Part shown: piece after piece, positions 22,901 to 34,916 of the stretch
How positions within the stretch are numbered: position 1 is the first letter of the stretch
Layout of the letters: every line of letters begins with the position of its first letter
Source: Beroe ovata
Lineage: Eukaryota > Ctenophora > Nuda > Beroida > Beroidae
DNA length: 64,000 bases
NCBI GenBank assembly: GCA_946803715.1
Contig: CAMPET010000087.1
Span: forward strand, 85,264 to 149,263
Reading direction: 5' to 3'
Position numbers and translations under genes: made by a program
Notes under the pieces: model-generated
Told to the model about the DNA's origin: nothing
Database searches by the model: none
Seen by the model: only the letters and a program-made list of their open reading frames with translations

Positions 22901-24249
22901 AAGTGAACCAATGACTCCATGAAGAAATAAACCTCGAGCTGCTGTTGATAGACACACCTCAAGTGCAATGTTAGAGCCCAGCTGGTGATGGGACAGGTAT
23001 GTTGTGATCAGTTCTGAGAGCTGTGTCGTTAGGAATATGTCCACCTTCTGAGGGAATGTCTTGAGCTGGAGAACATACCTGAGGATGGAGATAGGCGTAG
23101 AGCACATTTTGATCCTATCAGAAATCGGGAATTTTGTCAATTTTTCAAATCAAAAAGTACAAACCTTGCTGCAAGTCGTGTCAAATTGTACTGAGCATTG
23201 AATAGAGTAGAGGAAGCAGCATGCAAACGTAAAATATCATCCTTGGGCGTGTAAATTGGTTTAATACCATGACATCTGCATAAAACTTATAAACGTGATG
23301 AATTATTTTGTACTTTGAAATAGGGAGCTACCTGCTTGCATTCAGCATACTCAGTACTGCACGCATTATGTTCTTTGACTGCATTGTGATACTGTTGCTT
23401 TCTCAGGTCAACTTTCCTGCACCATGATTCATTTTAAGACCAAATAGTATAGATCAATCAAAGGGAGTTGAGCTTGGGAGTTTTGTCAGATATAAAGCAT
23501 ACTTGAAGTCTGTCTGTATGAATTCCACGAGTGGTTCTGTAAGAACCATCCGAATCTGTTCATTGTGTCTTTCATTGCTTTCTTCCCAGTGATCCATAGC
23601 AGCAGTATACATTTTCACAGAGTTTCGCAATGGTGATGTAGGTGAAGAAATGAGTTGTTGGAACTGAAAAATCATTAAAAGAAATGAATGAAGTAACATA
23701 GAATAGAATCACTTCCAAACATTGGTTTGAACATTAAATCATTAGTGAAAGACAACCTCCATATTTATTAGTCTACTAGTTTGAATGATCTTTCTATTCT
23801 CCTCTTCCCTCCTCTGTAACAAGTCGAGGAGCCTATTCAACCTCTTCTCTACATCACTAACACTTGCCTGAAGATCAATTAAGCTTTTCATGATACCTTG
23901 GCTTCATTCATGAGTGTTCAAAACTAGGTAATAAGGTAATATTATCAAATTTGCATTTACAAACTGCACACTATATAATGTTCCATTGAATATCAGTAGC
24001 ACAGAAAGGTGGAGTGCCAAAGTTACTCTGACACGCTTACTGCTATTATGAGTAACCAGAGACTACAACTAGCAACCCTTCAACAGAGGGAAGAAGCGCT
24101 TATCCACTTATCAAGCACAGAAGATAAACTCTTATAAATGAAAATGAAAGGTCACATACCTCTTCCCTTGAGAGAGCAACCTTGAATAGTGGTGAATGGT
24201 CCACCGTATCCTCAAATGACAGTCCCATGACCTTGTTAGAGGAAGTCAT
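19941..24249 (-). CDS. BAR-PH-ArfGAP protein, ACAP-like but without ankyrin repeats
   Basis: About 15 exons: 24161-24249 (ATG), 23757-23867, 23503-23663, 23332-23416, 23165-23275, 22958-23078, 22569-22762, 21774-21927, 21507-21624, 21035-21131, 20837-20956, 20689-20761, 20492-20572, 20284-20413 and 19941-20143; roughly 615 aa. The N-terminal BAR region opens [17 protein letters not shown] as in ACAPs. The PH domain starts [20 protein letters not shown]. The ArfGAP zinc finger is CADC, 16 residues, CIEC, with the catalytic arginine in GVHRGLGV. Such proteins sense membrane curvature and switch off Arf GTPases. Instead of ankyrin repeats the last exon encodes a low-complexity Asn/Ser-rich tail. 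One intron (20688 side) uses a GC donor. Two junctions, after exons 1 and 4, are one or two bases off phase in my reading, so those boundaries are tentative. Confidence 0.8.
22294..22568 (-). repeat. Minisatellite of about 16 bp copying an intron donor
   Basis: Roughly 17 copies of CCCAGGTTTGTTTATT (minus strand) start directly at the donor of the exon ending 22569 (GCCAG|GTTTGTTC). Each copy repeats the CAG|GTTTGT donor context. Apparent proteins rich in [15 protein letters not shown] are translations of this array. Confidence 0.85.
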
Positions 24250-24760
24250 GGTGTTTTCATTTAAGAACTATATTACAAGAGAACGACAAGAATATGTTCT
24301 ATTCTCATAGGAGATGAATATGAATATGGCAAGTACATAATTTATACAATTGTCAACAGTGGTGGGAGCCGGGAGGCCAAAACAGAGATATGAATTGAAT
24401 AAACACTTGACACATCTGTCACGATTGTACATGTATGGAAAGAGTTAGAACATGAAATTACACACAACCTCCTTCTTTGACACATCAATATTCTATCACA
24501 CTTATAGATGCCTACGTCATGTATGGAATGAACTAGAGAATAAAATCACTCGCCAACTATACTTGGAAATGAATTTGATTAAGATAAGATAAGATAAGAA
24601 TTTCAGTACACACTATTCAAATTTGAAATAGAAATACAATTTCGCACAATCGCGCGCACAGTACATGTTATAATACAATATGCCAGCATAGCAGAATAGC
24701 GTCACATTTGCCGCCGCTGCGAAACTCAGATTTTATGTGATAGACTTATTTCATTTGTAT

Positions 24761-24829
24761 AAATTTGAATATGCTGCGCGCGTCGAAATAATAATTATGA
24801 CATTCAACGCGCGCAGCATATTCAGATTT
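24761..24829. mobile_element. Palindromic element with a different arm
   Basis: 69-bp inverted repeat. The left arm AAATTTGAATATGCTGCGCG and the right arm ending GCAGCATATTCAGATTT are complementary with few mismatches around an AT-rich loop. The arms differ from the TTGCCGG family but share the GCGCGC core style. Confidence 0.6.
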
Positions 24830-24869
24830 CTAATGCGCGTTTGCAACGTGACGCAAAGTTGCAAGATCA

Positions 24870-25004
24870 TTTTGCAAGGTATTTGTTATCTTTCTACTGC
24901 TTTGAATGCGCGCGCGCATTTATCAAAGCGAAAACTGGAGACGCGCCGCGCGCGAGAAACAGTAGACAGCTATGAACTACAGATAGAAATAATATCCGGC
25001 AAAA
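24870..25004. mobile_element. Decayed copy of the TTGCCGG foldback family
   Basis: The right side reads GCGCGCGAGAAACAGTAGACAG and ends ATATCCGGCAAAA; the left side has TTTTGCAAGG, TTGTTATC and TTTCTACTG. Reverse-complementing one side aligns it with the other with many changes, as expected of an old copy. Confidence 0.5.
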
Positions 25005-25268
25005 TTTATCGTAGTTTTTGAAACATTCGATAACATCATTATGCATTCCATTTTCATCAAATCGTTGTGATCACGAAATTGAATTATCCGCAATATGTAC
25101 AATTAGATCGGTGTAGTGTGTTTTAGTGAATGATTTGATTCGCTGAAATTGCAATAAATCATGTGTTTAAAATGAAACTGAATGGAGTGTTCTTCCAATA
25201 TTTGTCATTTCATGCTGAAGTGTGGCCAAATTCAATGTTAAAATAGTAATCGTGTATATGCTAGGTTT

Positions 25269-28200
25269 ATGGAAGGACCTCTATCAAAATGGACCAATAT
25301 GATGAAAGGATGGCAGCTGAGATTTTTTGTATTGGATGAGCATACTCTCTGCCTCAACTACTATACTAGCAAAGAAAAAGTCTGCAAAGATATCAAAAGG
25401 GGGAAGATATTCTTAAAGGGAGCCATAATTGGTATATCAATTGATTTAAGTTAGGTGCTTAACCTTCATCAAGACATTTCTTTCCTTGATGCTTAACAAG
25501 CCTCACTCTCCTTAATGTTTTAGCCTCTGTCTTGTCAGGTATTGATGATACAGATGACAGCACTTTCACTATCAGTGTTGAAGGGAAAACATTCCACTTC
25601 AGAGCTGCTGATAGTGAAGACCGTGACAGATGGGCCCACTCACTTGAGGAGACAATCTACAGACCCCCAACTTTACACTACAGTGAAAAGTAAGGTATCA
25701 CATTGTTAAACTTATCAACACTACTTATTACAATCAAATTTGAGGACCCCCAGCCAAATTTCCTCTGTTGTATTGTGTAAAGTTCNTTTTCCAGTGCTCC
25801 ACGGCATAATATCAATGACCTAAAGAGAAAACTTGCTGAAGTGAATGGTTACCTTAGTTTACTTGAAGATTCTATGTCTGGGATGGTTCAGCAGGTAACT
25901 ATGAAAACTTGGTTGTCCCTGGCTTTCAGGAAAACTGTGATTTAGTAATATAATGACTCATGTTCCATTGTTCACAGGTGAGTCTTGATCAAGATCCATC
26001 AGACTCTGCCCAAATTGAGCTTTGTAACAATGCAATGATTACTTCACTTAGTGACTGTATTGAAGAGATGAACAAGCTTGAATTCAGTGCAGGTATAAAC
26101 ATTTTAACAATCATGCATACCCCTATTATGCACAAGCCATGTTAAACAATACTATCATGTTTATTATGCATTTTTGATCACTTCGATATACTCTTACTGA
26201 GATTAATTGCAGGTAAAGTCACCAATGCAACTGGAACAATAAAAGTTTCTGAACCAGAAGACCCGTTGATTAGTGGCACTGTGAATAATGTACCAGACCA
26301 GCGTGATGAAAGTCTATCTGAGGTTTTTGTTTGTGTAATTTGATTCTTGAATTCAATGGCATCTCATTACTCCCAAAGAGAAAGTTGTTGTGTGTGCGTG
26401 TGTGTGCGTGTGGAAAACTAAATTGAATGTACCTTCTTTCAGAGTGATGGAAGTGAAGCATTTTGTTCAGCAGATGAGGAATTTGAAGAGTCAGTATGCA
26501 GCGAGAAACCGACTTTACTAGTTTTGGAAAGCGTGCCTAGCAAAGAGATACTTGCTGCACAGGTAATTATTACTTGCATTATTCAATATTGATATATGTT
26601 GCTTATCATGCATCCGGGAGGAGGAATTAACCTCACGTAATGTTATGTGTATCCATTATCCAGATCACTTTCCAAATGTTTCAAACGATTTTGTAATTGG
26701 GTAATGATCAGGGGGTATCAGATATTTTGAACAATAGAAATTGGGCCCCATAGTACACTGATTACGGACACAGCTATAATATTCGCGTACACATATATTA
26801 TACGCATATTTCCTCCATTATGAATGGACTAAAGCGTGTATTATATAGTTATCTCGGCAATAGCCCTGTTAATAAATACATTCACGGCGCACTTTAACAG
26901 TCAGTGTTTCAATGTTTTCGTGAAAATAGGAATTTATAATGTTATTATATTCTATCGGATAACATAATGCATATATTCATTTACTCTTCGGAAATATTCG
27001 GGCATATTCCATGAATAATATTACATGATAATACGCAGCAAATACTCCAGAGAAAACTGATCAATATACCTATGTGTGTGTGTGCAGTTAAATCTCAAGT
27101 CGGCAATTCTGGTCAAAGGAATGATCTTCTTCTTATCCAGTATATCGATCAACGATTATCTATAGAAATCGTTATAACATCTGGGGTAGTGATTGTTCTA
27201 GTTAACTCTGCTGCGGAACTACTCTCAGTCGCAAATCAGAAGTATAATATTTTCCTGCCTCTCCGTTATCCATTAGCTGCTCGAACCACGTCGACCACCA
27301 TTTCCTCTTGTACGGATATGGCAAGATTTTGTGATCTAGATTTCATTGACGTGGAACTCTGTTCCATGCACTATCAGTTCGAGAAATGTACCAAAATATT
27401 TAGTATATTCCCTTTGGTGATTAGCCTCTCTTTCTCCCCCTTTTAATCAGCTGCGAGATTGTGTCGTGGCTCTTTGTTAGAATGAATACCGATGACCTAT
27501 GCAGTGGGATATATACGAGAAAACCCGCAAGTCCCACTTTGATACTTTGATGATCTTTCCATCAAAACTATATAGCTTGAGACATGCATTTCTATAGATT
27601 AAAATAACTGTTTTTCTATCATTTACAACAGTTCGTTGCTCGCTAAGAACGGACAAGTGAAATCTAAACTATCCCCAGACATCACCTCAAGGGGACCCAG
27701 CGCTTGATGAATACAACAAGTATTACGATGGTAAGGAGGAAGAGGGGGATGTTGTTATCGATCAGAATAACAACTCCGTCATTACCCATCTTCTCAGTCA
27801 GGTGAGTGTTTCAAGTCACGTGTACAAGTCACGTGTACGATTATCCAAGCTCACATTATGATATCAGTAAAAAACACTGATAAATGTCTCTCATCGTGTA
27901 AACGTGACGTCATTTTCAGGTGAGGATTGGCATGGATCTCACCCGTATCCCGCTTCCCACGTTTATCCTGGAAAAACGCTCCCTCCTCGAAATGTATGCG
28001 GAGTTTCTCGCCCACCCGGACATATTCGTGGATATCCCGAAGCGGCCCACGCCCAAGGAGCGAATGATAGCGACGGTCCGATGGTACTTGTCTGCATTCC
28101 ATGCCGGGCGGCGCGGGAGTGTTGCCAAGAAACCGTACAATCCGGTTCTCGGCGAGCATTTCAAGTGTTACTTTGACGTACCGGGCATGACGGAAGCGGG

Positions 28201-28990
28201 CGACCAGAGCTCCAAGGTGGTGAAAGGAGGACCGTGTCCGTGGGCAAAGAGTTCGAGTAGTCTGGTGTTCATTGCGGAGCAAGTCTCGCACCACCCTCCC
28301 ATTTCCGCGTTCTATGTGGAACATCCAGATCACAACATCGAGGTGAACGCCAGTATCTGGACTAAGTCCAAGTTTCTGGGGCTGTCCATTGGAGTCCACA
28401 TGGTGGGTGATACAGTCATGAAACTACTGGACCACGGCGAGGAATATCATATCCAGTTCCCTAACGGATATGGACGGAGTATTCTCACCCGACCATGGGT
28501 TGAGCTTGGTGGAAAATGTGCCATCACCTGCCCTCAGACAGGGTTCAATGCCGAGATAGAGTTCCTCTGCAAGCCATTCTACGGGGGGAGTCGTCACCAA
28601 ATCTCGGGTAACATCAGCCATGTGGCGCAGTCCAAACCGTTCTGCAAGTTGTCAGGCGAGTGGAACAACGTGATGTTCTGTGAGATGGACGGGGGCAAGA
28701 AGGAGGAATTTGTGGACATCCACTCAATCCCCATCATCAAGAAGCAGTGCCTGCCCATCAGTCAGCAGGGGGAGTGGGAAAGCAGGAGGTTGTGGCGTCA
28801 CGTGACCAAGGCGCTGTTCGACAATGAGGTTGATGAGGCGAGCGAACAAAAACACTCGATAGAGGAACACCAGCGAGATTTGCGGAGACAGAGGGAAGAG
28901 ACGGGGGACTCGCATCAACAGATTCTATTCCATAAGGATGGGGATAATTGGGTCTTCAACAATCCACTGAGTGCACGGAAAGGGTTGTAG
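25269..28990 (+). CDS. OSBPL9: Oxysterol-binding protein-related protein 9
   Basis: Eight exons in phase: 25269-25431, 25539-25689, 25795-25894, 25978-26092, 26213-26322, 26443-26562, 27679-27801 and 27920-28990, giving 650 aa (human OSBPL9 about 736). The N-terminal PH domain starts [21 protein letters not shown] coiled-coil-like linker ([18 protein letters not shown]) and an acidic stretch with a weak FFAT-like core ([12 protein letters not shown]) follow. The OSBP lipid-transfer domain fills the last exon: [30 protein letters not shown], the signature EQVSHHPP (residues 414-421), [12 protein letters not shown] and [13 protein letters not shown]9 exchanges sterol and PI4P at ER-Golgi contacts. 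The 1,071-bp last exon is visibly richer in GC than the rest of the gene. One N sits in intron 2 (25786). Confidence 0.93.
26563..27678. other. Large OSBPL9 intron
   Basis: 1.1 kb intron. A 124-codon open frame at 27072-27446 shows no recognisable domain and I treat it as chance. Nothing else is seen. Confidence 0.5.
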
Positions 28991-30144
28991 TGATTCTAGT
29001 GTGTGTGTGTGTGTGTGTGGTAATCTCAAGATACGTATAGGGATTTGATTTTGTTGATTGATATCTCGCATAATATCTAGATCTCTGATAACTGTCTTGT
29101 AAAATTTTCTAAGAGATTATTGAGATTTTATACCTGTGATTGATGTAAGATAATAATCATGTTGCGATTGGTGTTAATTTTGTAATGGGACAGTCAGATG
29201 TAAATGTTATTTTGTTCAGGATAAACAAGCCGTTTTCAAAGTGACTTGCTAGGAGGATTTTATGCCGTACTATTTATTACATCTTCGGTATTATCGAGTA
29301 GGCATTGAACCGCAATACAATATTTTTGCTGCTAAAGATGATTGCATTCTTCTGAGATAATAACTCTGTTATTTTCCTTAATTAGTTTCCATGCACCGAA
29401 ATATAGACAGTAGATCGTTACGTTAACCCCTTGTTGACAGTGAGCGTAAAATTCCCGATCAAACTCATTCCCATATAAGCCCCTATTAGGAATAATTGGA
29501 ACTATTTTAACCGACTGAGAGAGAAATACGTAATGTTTTTGTGCGTGATCATATATTCTAATAATGACATATATTCTTTACTTGAGTCTATTAAGGACTG
29601 CCTGTGTGAATCATGATTGAATATCTCACTGTTTGTACCGGTCGTCTTCATCTTCGAATGATTTCTGTTACAGTGACGTGACACTAATTAATGACAGCTG
29701 TTATCCGAAGTGAATTAGTCGATCACCATCTAGACGGGAATATGTTGAACGAATGACGATTCCTTTTCTCGGAGTAATGTATATATTCAATGACGCGCAA
29801 TCAATATTTAATCCATTTCTCTCTACAGATATAGGTCCCCATGTCGCTCAGATATAACGCTACTAGCAGAGGATTCTGTCGTTTGAGCTCCAATGACGGG
29901 ATCCCCGGAGGTAAAATCATCTAGATTACACCTTCATGAAAGTCGTCCAATCGTGGCATAATAATATCAGCTCTTCATACAGCCAGCCTGAAACTCCCGG
30001 GTTCTTTGCACGCTTCAGTGTTTGTTTGCTGCGTGATTCGACCATGAAACCCACTATTCTGAGGGGAGGAATCAGGGGGTATTTCAGGTGAATTTTCAGG
30101 TGACAGGTGACACTCAGGTGACAGTTGATATCTCAGGTAGTAGT

Positions 30145-30207
30145 GGTCCACTGATCCAGGTGCCATATGTCAGATAACCTGACATATTGCACCTGGATCA
30201 GTGGACC
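30145..30207. repeat. Near-perfect 29-bp inverted repeat with 5-base loop
   Basis: Left arm 30145-30173 begins GGTCCACTGATCCAGGTG; right arm 30179-30207 is its reverse complement with one mismatch; the loop is ATAAC. Repeats of CAGGTGACA lie just upstream (about 30098-30125). Confidence 0.8.
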
Positions 30208-30846
30208 TGACTCAGGTTGTGATTCGGGCAGGCAGGTTAGTAACGTGTTCTATCAGCTGTTCGTCACTCCGTGTCTGTTAGTGGACAAGAACATTGAAAA
30301 CAATCATGTAACAGCACTTAACTCCCAAATTATCTAAATCGAATTAACAACCACTTCGACTGGGCTCACAATCACGCAGCCCCCTCTCTCACCCTCTATA
30401 CGCCACTATAATAACAGTATGTGTCCCAGTAATCTAATATCATGCCTATTTCAAGCTCGTTAGTGTCAGACGCGTCGTGTGAAGTGCTCCTCAATTGCTA
30501 CCCATTTTCATGCCACTATAGATCATCATGAGGTGGCTTTTCCCTGTCTCATCATTTCTTCTCTTTTGTAAGGTGCTTCGTGCCATGTGGCCCTTCTTGG
30601 TTAGGTTGTTCATCTCACTTAAATGCAAGTTGCTTTTGCTTGAGTGATTATTTCATGAGAGTACCTCCCAGAATCCTTTTCTGATGCGGGAACGTTCGTC
30701 ACATCGATTATTGAGAATCGTGAAACTTTTGCCTCGCCTAATTCTATTTTTCCTTGCGTCTATTAAACTCACGATTGTTAAGGAGATTTACTTGTATTGA
30801 ATTATGACTTTTCATGATTTGATTATGATAATTTGGGGGTGTGTAC

Positions 30847-30945
30847 TGTGTGTGTGTGTGTGTGTAAGTGTGTGTGTGTACGTATGTGTGTGTGTGTNGT
30901 GTTTGTGTGCGTACGCGTGTGTGTGCGTGTGTGTGCATGATTCAA
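30847..30945. repeat. GT microsatellite
   Basis: Interrupted TG dinucleotide run containing a single unresolved base at 30898. Reading frames across it are artefacts. Confidence 0.9.
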
Positions 30946-32589
30946 TAAAGTCTAAAGCTGTGTACTGGCTAGCGTTAATAGCATTTCGATCTTATGCGTT
31001 GGATATGTATCGCTAACACAATATTCTCATGATAATGTAATAAATAATATATTTCTGCATATTTTTCATAAAATATGCGATTTCTGTACATGTCCGTTTG
31101 TCTTCCCACGACATTCAGTTCATTCTCTCTGTTTGTGTTCCATGCGCGTGTTCGTGTGTGAATCGTGTTTGTGTATGTGTGTGTATGTGTTTGTGTGTGA
31201 GTATTGTGAGTGTGGCAGTCATGTGTTGTGGCAGTACAATAATTTCTTCATTCTACTTCTGACTCTAGATATCGCATAGCTTAGGCCATGGAATGTTCCG
31301 CTTGGTTATCTGGGTATTAATCAACCGTATAATGAGGATTCTTGTGATTTTTCTTTTCTCGATCTGTGAGGAATATTATGGTCACATACGCTATATATAT
31401 CGTGATATCACGGGCACAAAGTACCGCTGACTCATGACCGTATAATATTCACAATTCAGTGATATGTATGCATAATATAATGAGGGACGATAATCATTTC
31501 ACTGACAGTAGACATTCCAATCACTATTCTTTACCGAGTTTGCGATGATCGTGAATCTACTTCCCATTTTCATTGCACCTTGCGAGCTTACCCTTTTCAC
31601 GTTATCACGTGGTCTTGCGAGTTTTCAGCAGATTTGTTCACGCGTAACACCCTGCTATAAAGCCTTGGTCATAGGTCATAGGGGCGCACTCGAGGTTATC
31701 CCAGGGTCGAGTTGCCTGGGTTAGGTTCTCAGGTACACATTCTTCATTATCCCTTATCGAGTTGTAGCTATGTCGAGAGAGCATATTTCAGCACTATTAT
31801 CAAACATATGAAATTGTCTTTCGCGACGGTCAGCAACATGCGTTTCAGTTGAAGTATACATGAGATTATTATGCTTGCAAAATGGAACATAAACTTCAAC
31901 TACAGGCCATATTCGAGTACATATTATATCATGTTATGTTTCGTGATGTGCATAGAAGTTGGATTTACACACGCACACTTCTGTAATAATATTACGTGAA
32001 ATGCATTTCTTCTTTCCATTCGCTTAAACCGTTTTTGTGTTTTGCTGCACGAACTTATTTGTCGTCATGAATGAGTGAAGTTCGCCCAGGAACAAATTTG
32101 TACTATCCTTAACATTTTGGTGTTTTTGTGTGTGTGTGCTTACTGATTCGAAACAAAAGCTGATGACGAAAGAGTTTTCAAAACTCATGATTCGTCGATC
32201 AGTCTCCTTCATTGTTTGTGTACCTACTATACCATGACGTATCCATGTCACATTGGCATGATGATAGGTTGCTGCCATATACATTGTCTAGATGTACGTG
32301 TTTCTGTGTGTTTCTGTGTGTCAGCGCATTTGTGGTTTTTGTCAAACTTTATGAAACAGGTCAAAAATAAAACTATCAACTTGCAACTTGCATAAGAGGT
32401 TCAGTCTGTCAAATAGGAATCGTCGTCGAAGTGGTGGACATTTGGATTATCGAACATACAATAAAGGGAATTAACGATTGTTTTCATTTATCTATAATCT
32501 TGACAGTTTTGAGCAGATATTGTCTCATGAAATATACTGTCAAACTTGCTTCTCATTCAATCACACTTCTTGACATAGTAGGTTGGATC

Positions 32590-34916
32590 ATGTCGAATGT
32601 AGAAATTTGCCAAGTGGCTTACGAAGGCCGATTGAGCCGCCTAAAGGCACTTCTTGAAGCAAATCCTAAGCTGATATCGGTTGCTGATCAGGTATTACAT
32701 GTGTGAATCAAGCTGCATGAACGTCATGACTATGCACGTCAGGATAACGCCAGGGACCGCAGATGGGAAGTATCTTACCTCTCAAAACACTTGCCTTCCT
32801 AAATGCCAAACGCGGATTAAAAAGTTGTTCTTCTGGGATAGATAGTGAGCGAAGTATGATTCGTGTTGTTTGGAATCTCAGTGCGCCGATCTGCGGTCTC
32901 TAGCGTTACCCGATGATCGAAATCTTTATTTGTGAGTTTCATGAAATTACCTATTTCATTCAAAACTACGTTGCTTGTATTGTATCATTGAACTGATACC
33001 GGGAATCTCGCACGCTTATCATTCAGAATTCATGATATGAAACTGCCAAACATTGGGTTTCCATGGCCACGCGTTGCCAGGGTCAGGTGATGATTGGAAA
33101 TAACGCGTTGCCATGGTTACGTGATATGGAATAACGCGTTACCCCACATTCTCAGAACTGCAGACAACCACTACATTGGGCGTGTTCGGGTGGTCACCGC
33201 GATGTTGTGGTCTACCTGATGAAGTGTGCTGTTGCGATCGAGGGAACAGTCGACCTCAACTGCCCCGATGATGTGAGAAATATTGGTGGTTTAACCCCAT
33301 TAACCCCTGGCGACCGCCGACCATTTACTCATTTACCCCTTGACCATCACTTGCCCCTTGACAACCACATAGCCCTTGACGACCACTAATCCCGGACGAC
33401 CACAGGGAGACCAGACGCCGCTCCACATCGCCACAAGCTCAGGTCACCTCCACATAGTGGTGCTGCTACTTCAGATGGAGATATGTGACGTTAATGCCAT
33501 CAACAGTCAGCATCAAACGGCGCTCTTCCTTTGTGCCACCAAGAATTGGATTGAGGCAAGTTGCGTTGTTGTTGATTTTGAAGATGCCACATGTCTTTTT
33601 CTTTGCTAAGTATGCATTTACCCATAACCCGAAAGGCGGATACTTTGCATCTTTCTATCATGGTATCTTTATAATATGTTTCTTTGTCTTCCTCACAAGA
33701 TCCAATCATAGACGAGTCACGTGTTTTGTGTCACCACGTGACGTCACGTGTTTCAGATTGCCGAGGTTCTGCTCGCACACCATGCCGACCCCAATATATG
33801 CGAGTCCTCATCGAGACTCACGCCCATGCACAAAGCAGCAGCCAAGTGAGTACAACCCCAAAACGTCATATTCAGAGTGAATACAACCCCAAAACGTCAT
33901 AGTCAATGAAGAAAGTGTGACTGTCGGAGTCATTTATGTTATCAATTCCCCAGGGATCACTACCAAATCCTGAAATTGTGTCTGGACTGTCGGGGTCAGA
34001 TTAATTCCCGTGACTGCGAAGGGAATACTCCACTGTGCGTATAGAATATAGTATTCTCAACATTCCTATTATAACACGCCCTCTGCAGTTGTAGGTTTTA
34101 ATGAGAGGTATATGGGACTGAACCCATCAGTTCCCCTTTCACCGTTCAAGACGGAATAACACTGTTCCTGATCTTCCAAAAAGGACATGTCCTAATACTG
34201 GACGGAACATGTCCTTTCGGGCCGGATTATCTTGTCCAACATCATTGTGGTGTGGCATCACATTCACTGTTTTTGCTGTACCATGAGTACAAGAAACAGC
34301 ATGATGTTGACCAAGGTTTAACAAAAACTTTCAGGTTAAGTAGTCTCTCTCCATTACTCGCACTTGTATTTTCGACAATAGGTGTAGAGAGAGAGACGTT
34401 GTTACCACTAAAAACTCCTTCCCTTCATCTCCCAAATTCCCTCCCCACAAAAATTGAACCCCTCGATTTAAACCCGAAGAACACACTTCCTCTTATCACT
34501 CTTCGCCGCACGTCGGTTTGCATGCCAGTGAACTACTCTAACTTTTCAGTCATATTGCTTGCGAAGGCAATCATTTGCGGTGTATTAATCTACTTATCGA
34601 GCGTGGTGCTAACTTGAACGCTAGGAATAAGGTAAGTAGTTATGTTCGCAGTTTGTATGGTATGCAGCTACGCACGAACAGATTTCTCAGTTGCGCGCCG
34701 CGCGCAGGTCGCGCGCAGCAATACAGTGCTTGCAGCTACCACTTTTATACAATCTTCTGATGTGAAAAGTACACTTTGTCATCATTTGCATACGTGCGTA
34801 GTTTTCGCGCGCGCCGTGGAATTGAGTTGAAGCAAATGACATGCACAACCCAGGCAAAGAGAAGCCCATTTGACCTTTGTAGTCCTACAATCCGAGGGAT
34901 GCTAACCACAAACTGA
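32590..34916 (+). CDS. PSMD10: Gankyrin, 26S proteasome non-ATPase regulatory subunit 10 (Nas6)
   Basis: Seven exons in phase: 32590-32691 (ATG), 33156-33272, 33406-33555, 33757-33845, 33954-34034, 34550-34631 and 34854-34916 (TGA). The product is 227 aa, essentially the length of human gankyrin (226). Successive ankyrin repeats read RQPLHWACSGGHRDVVVYLM, DQTPLHIATSSGHLHIVVLL, HQTALFLCATKNWIEIAEVL, LTPMHKAAAKDHYQILKLCL and NTPLHIACEGNHLRCINLLI, with a closing KRSPFDLCSPTIRGML. Gankyrin chaperones assembly of the proteasome base by binding Rpt3. Human gankyrin also binds RB1 through LACDE (LxCxE); here the equivalent is IACEG, so that motif is absent. In-frame ATGs upstream of 32590 exist but the alignment supports this one. 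Intron 3 has a GC donor (GAG|GCAAGT at 33556). Confidence 0.94.
33273..33405 (+). repeat. Tandem repeat in a PSMD10 intron resembling its acceptor
   Basis: Units of about 20-24 bp (CCCCTTGACCATCAC, CCCCTTGACAACCAC, GCCCTTGACGACCAC) run into the acceptor itself, CGGACGACCACAG at 33393-33405. Confidence 0.6.

Larger units (their letters stand above)
24250..25268. other. Divergent promoter region, ArfGAP gene / OSBPL9
   Basis: About 1 kb between two head-to-head start codons. It contains a GATAA pentamer run (24582-24599), GC-rich patches and two palindromic elements listed separately. A splice acceptor at 25264 suggests OSBPL9 has an untranslated or short first exon in this region. Confidence 0.6.
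28991..32589. other. Intergenic region OSBPL9 / PSMD10
   Basis: About 3.6 kb of AT-rich DNA, with GT microsatellites (29002-29019, about 30847-30945 with an N at 30898, and GT-rich stretches near 31150-31200) and one strong hairpin at 30145-30207. No exon is recognised on either strand. Confidence 0.55.

Noticed and set aside
27072-27446. 124-codon frame in the OSBPL9 intron
   Set aside because: No recognisable domain, no flanking splice signals that keep the OSBPL9 frame, and low-complexity composition.
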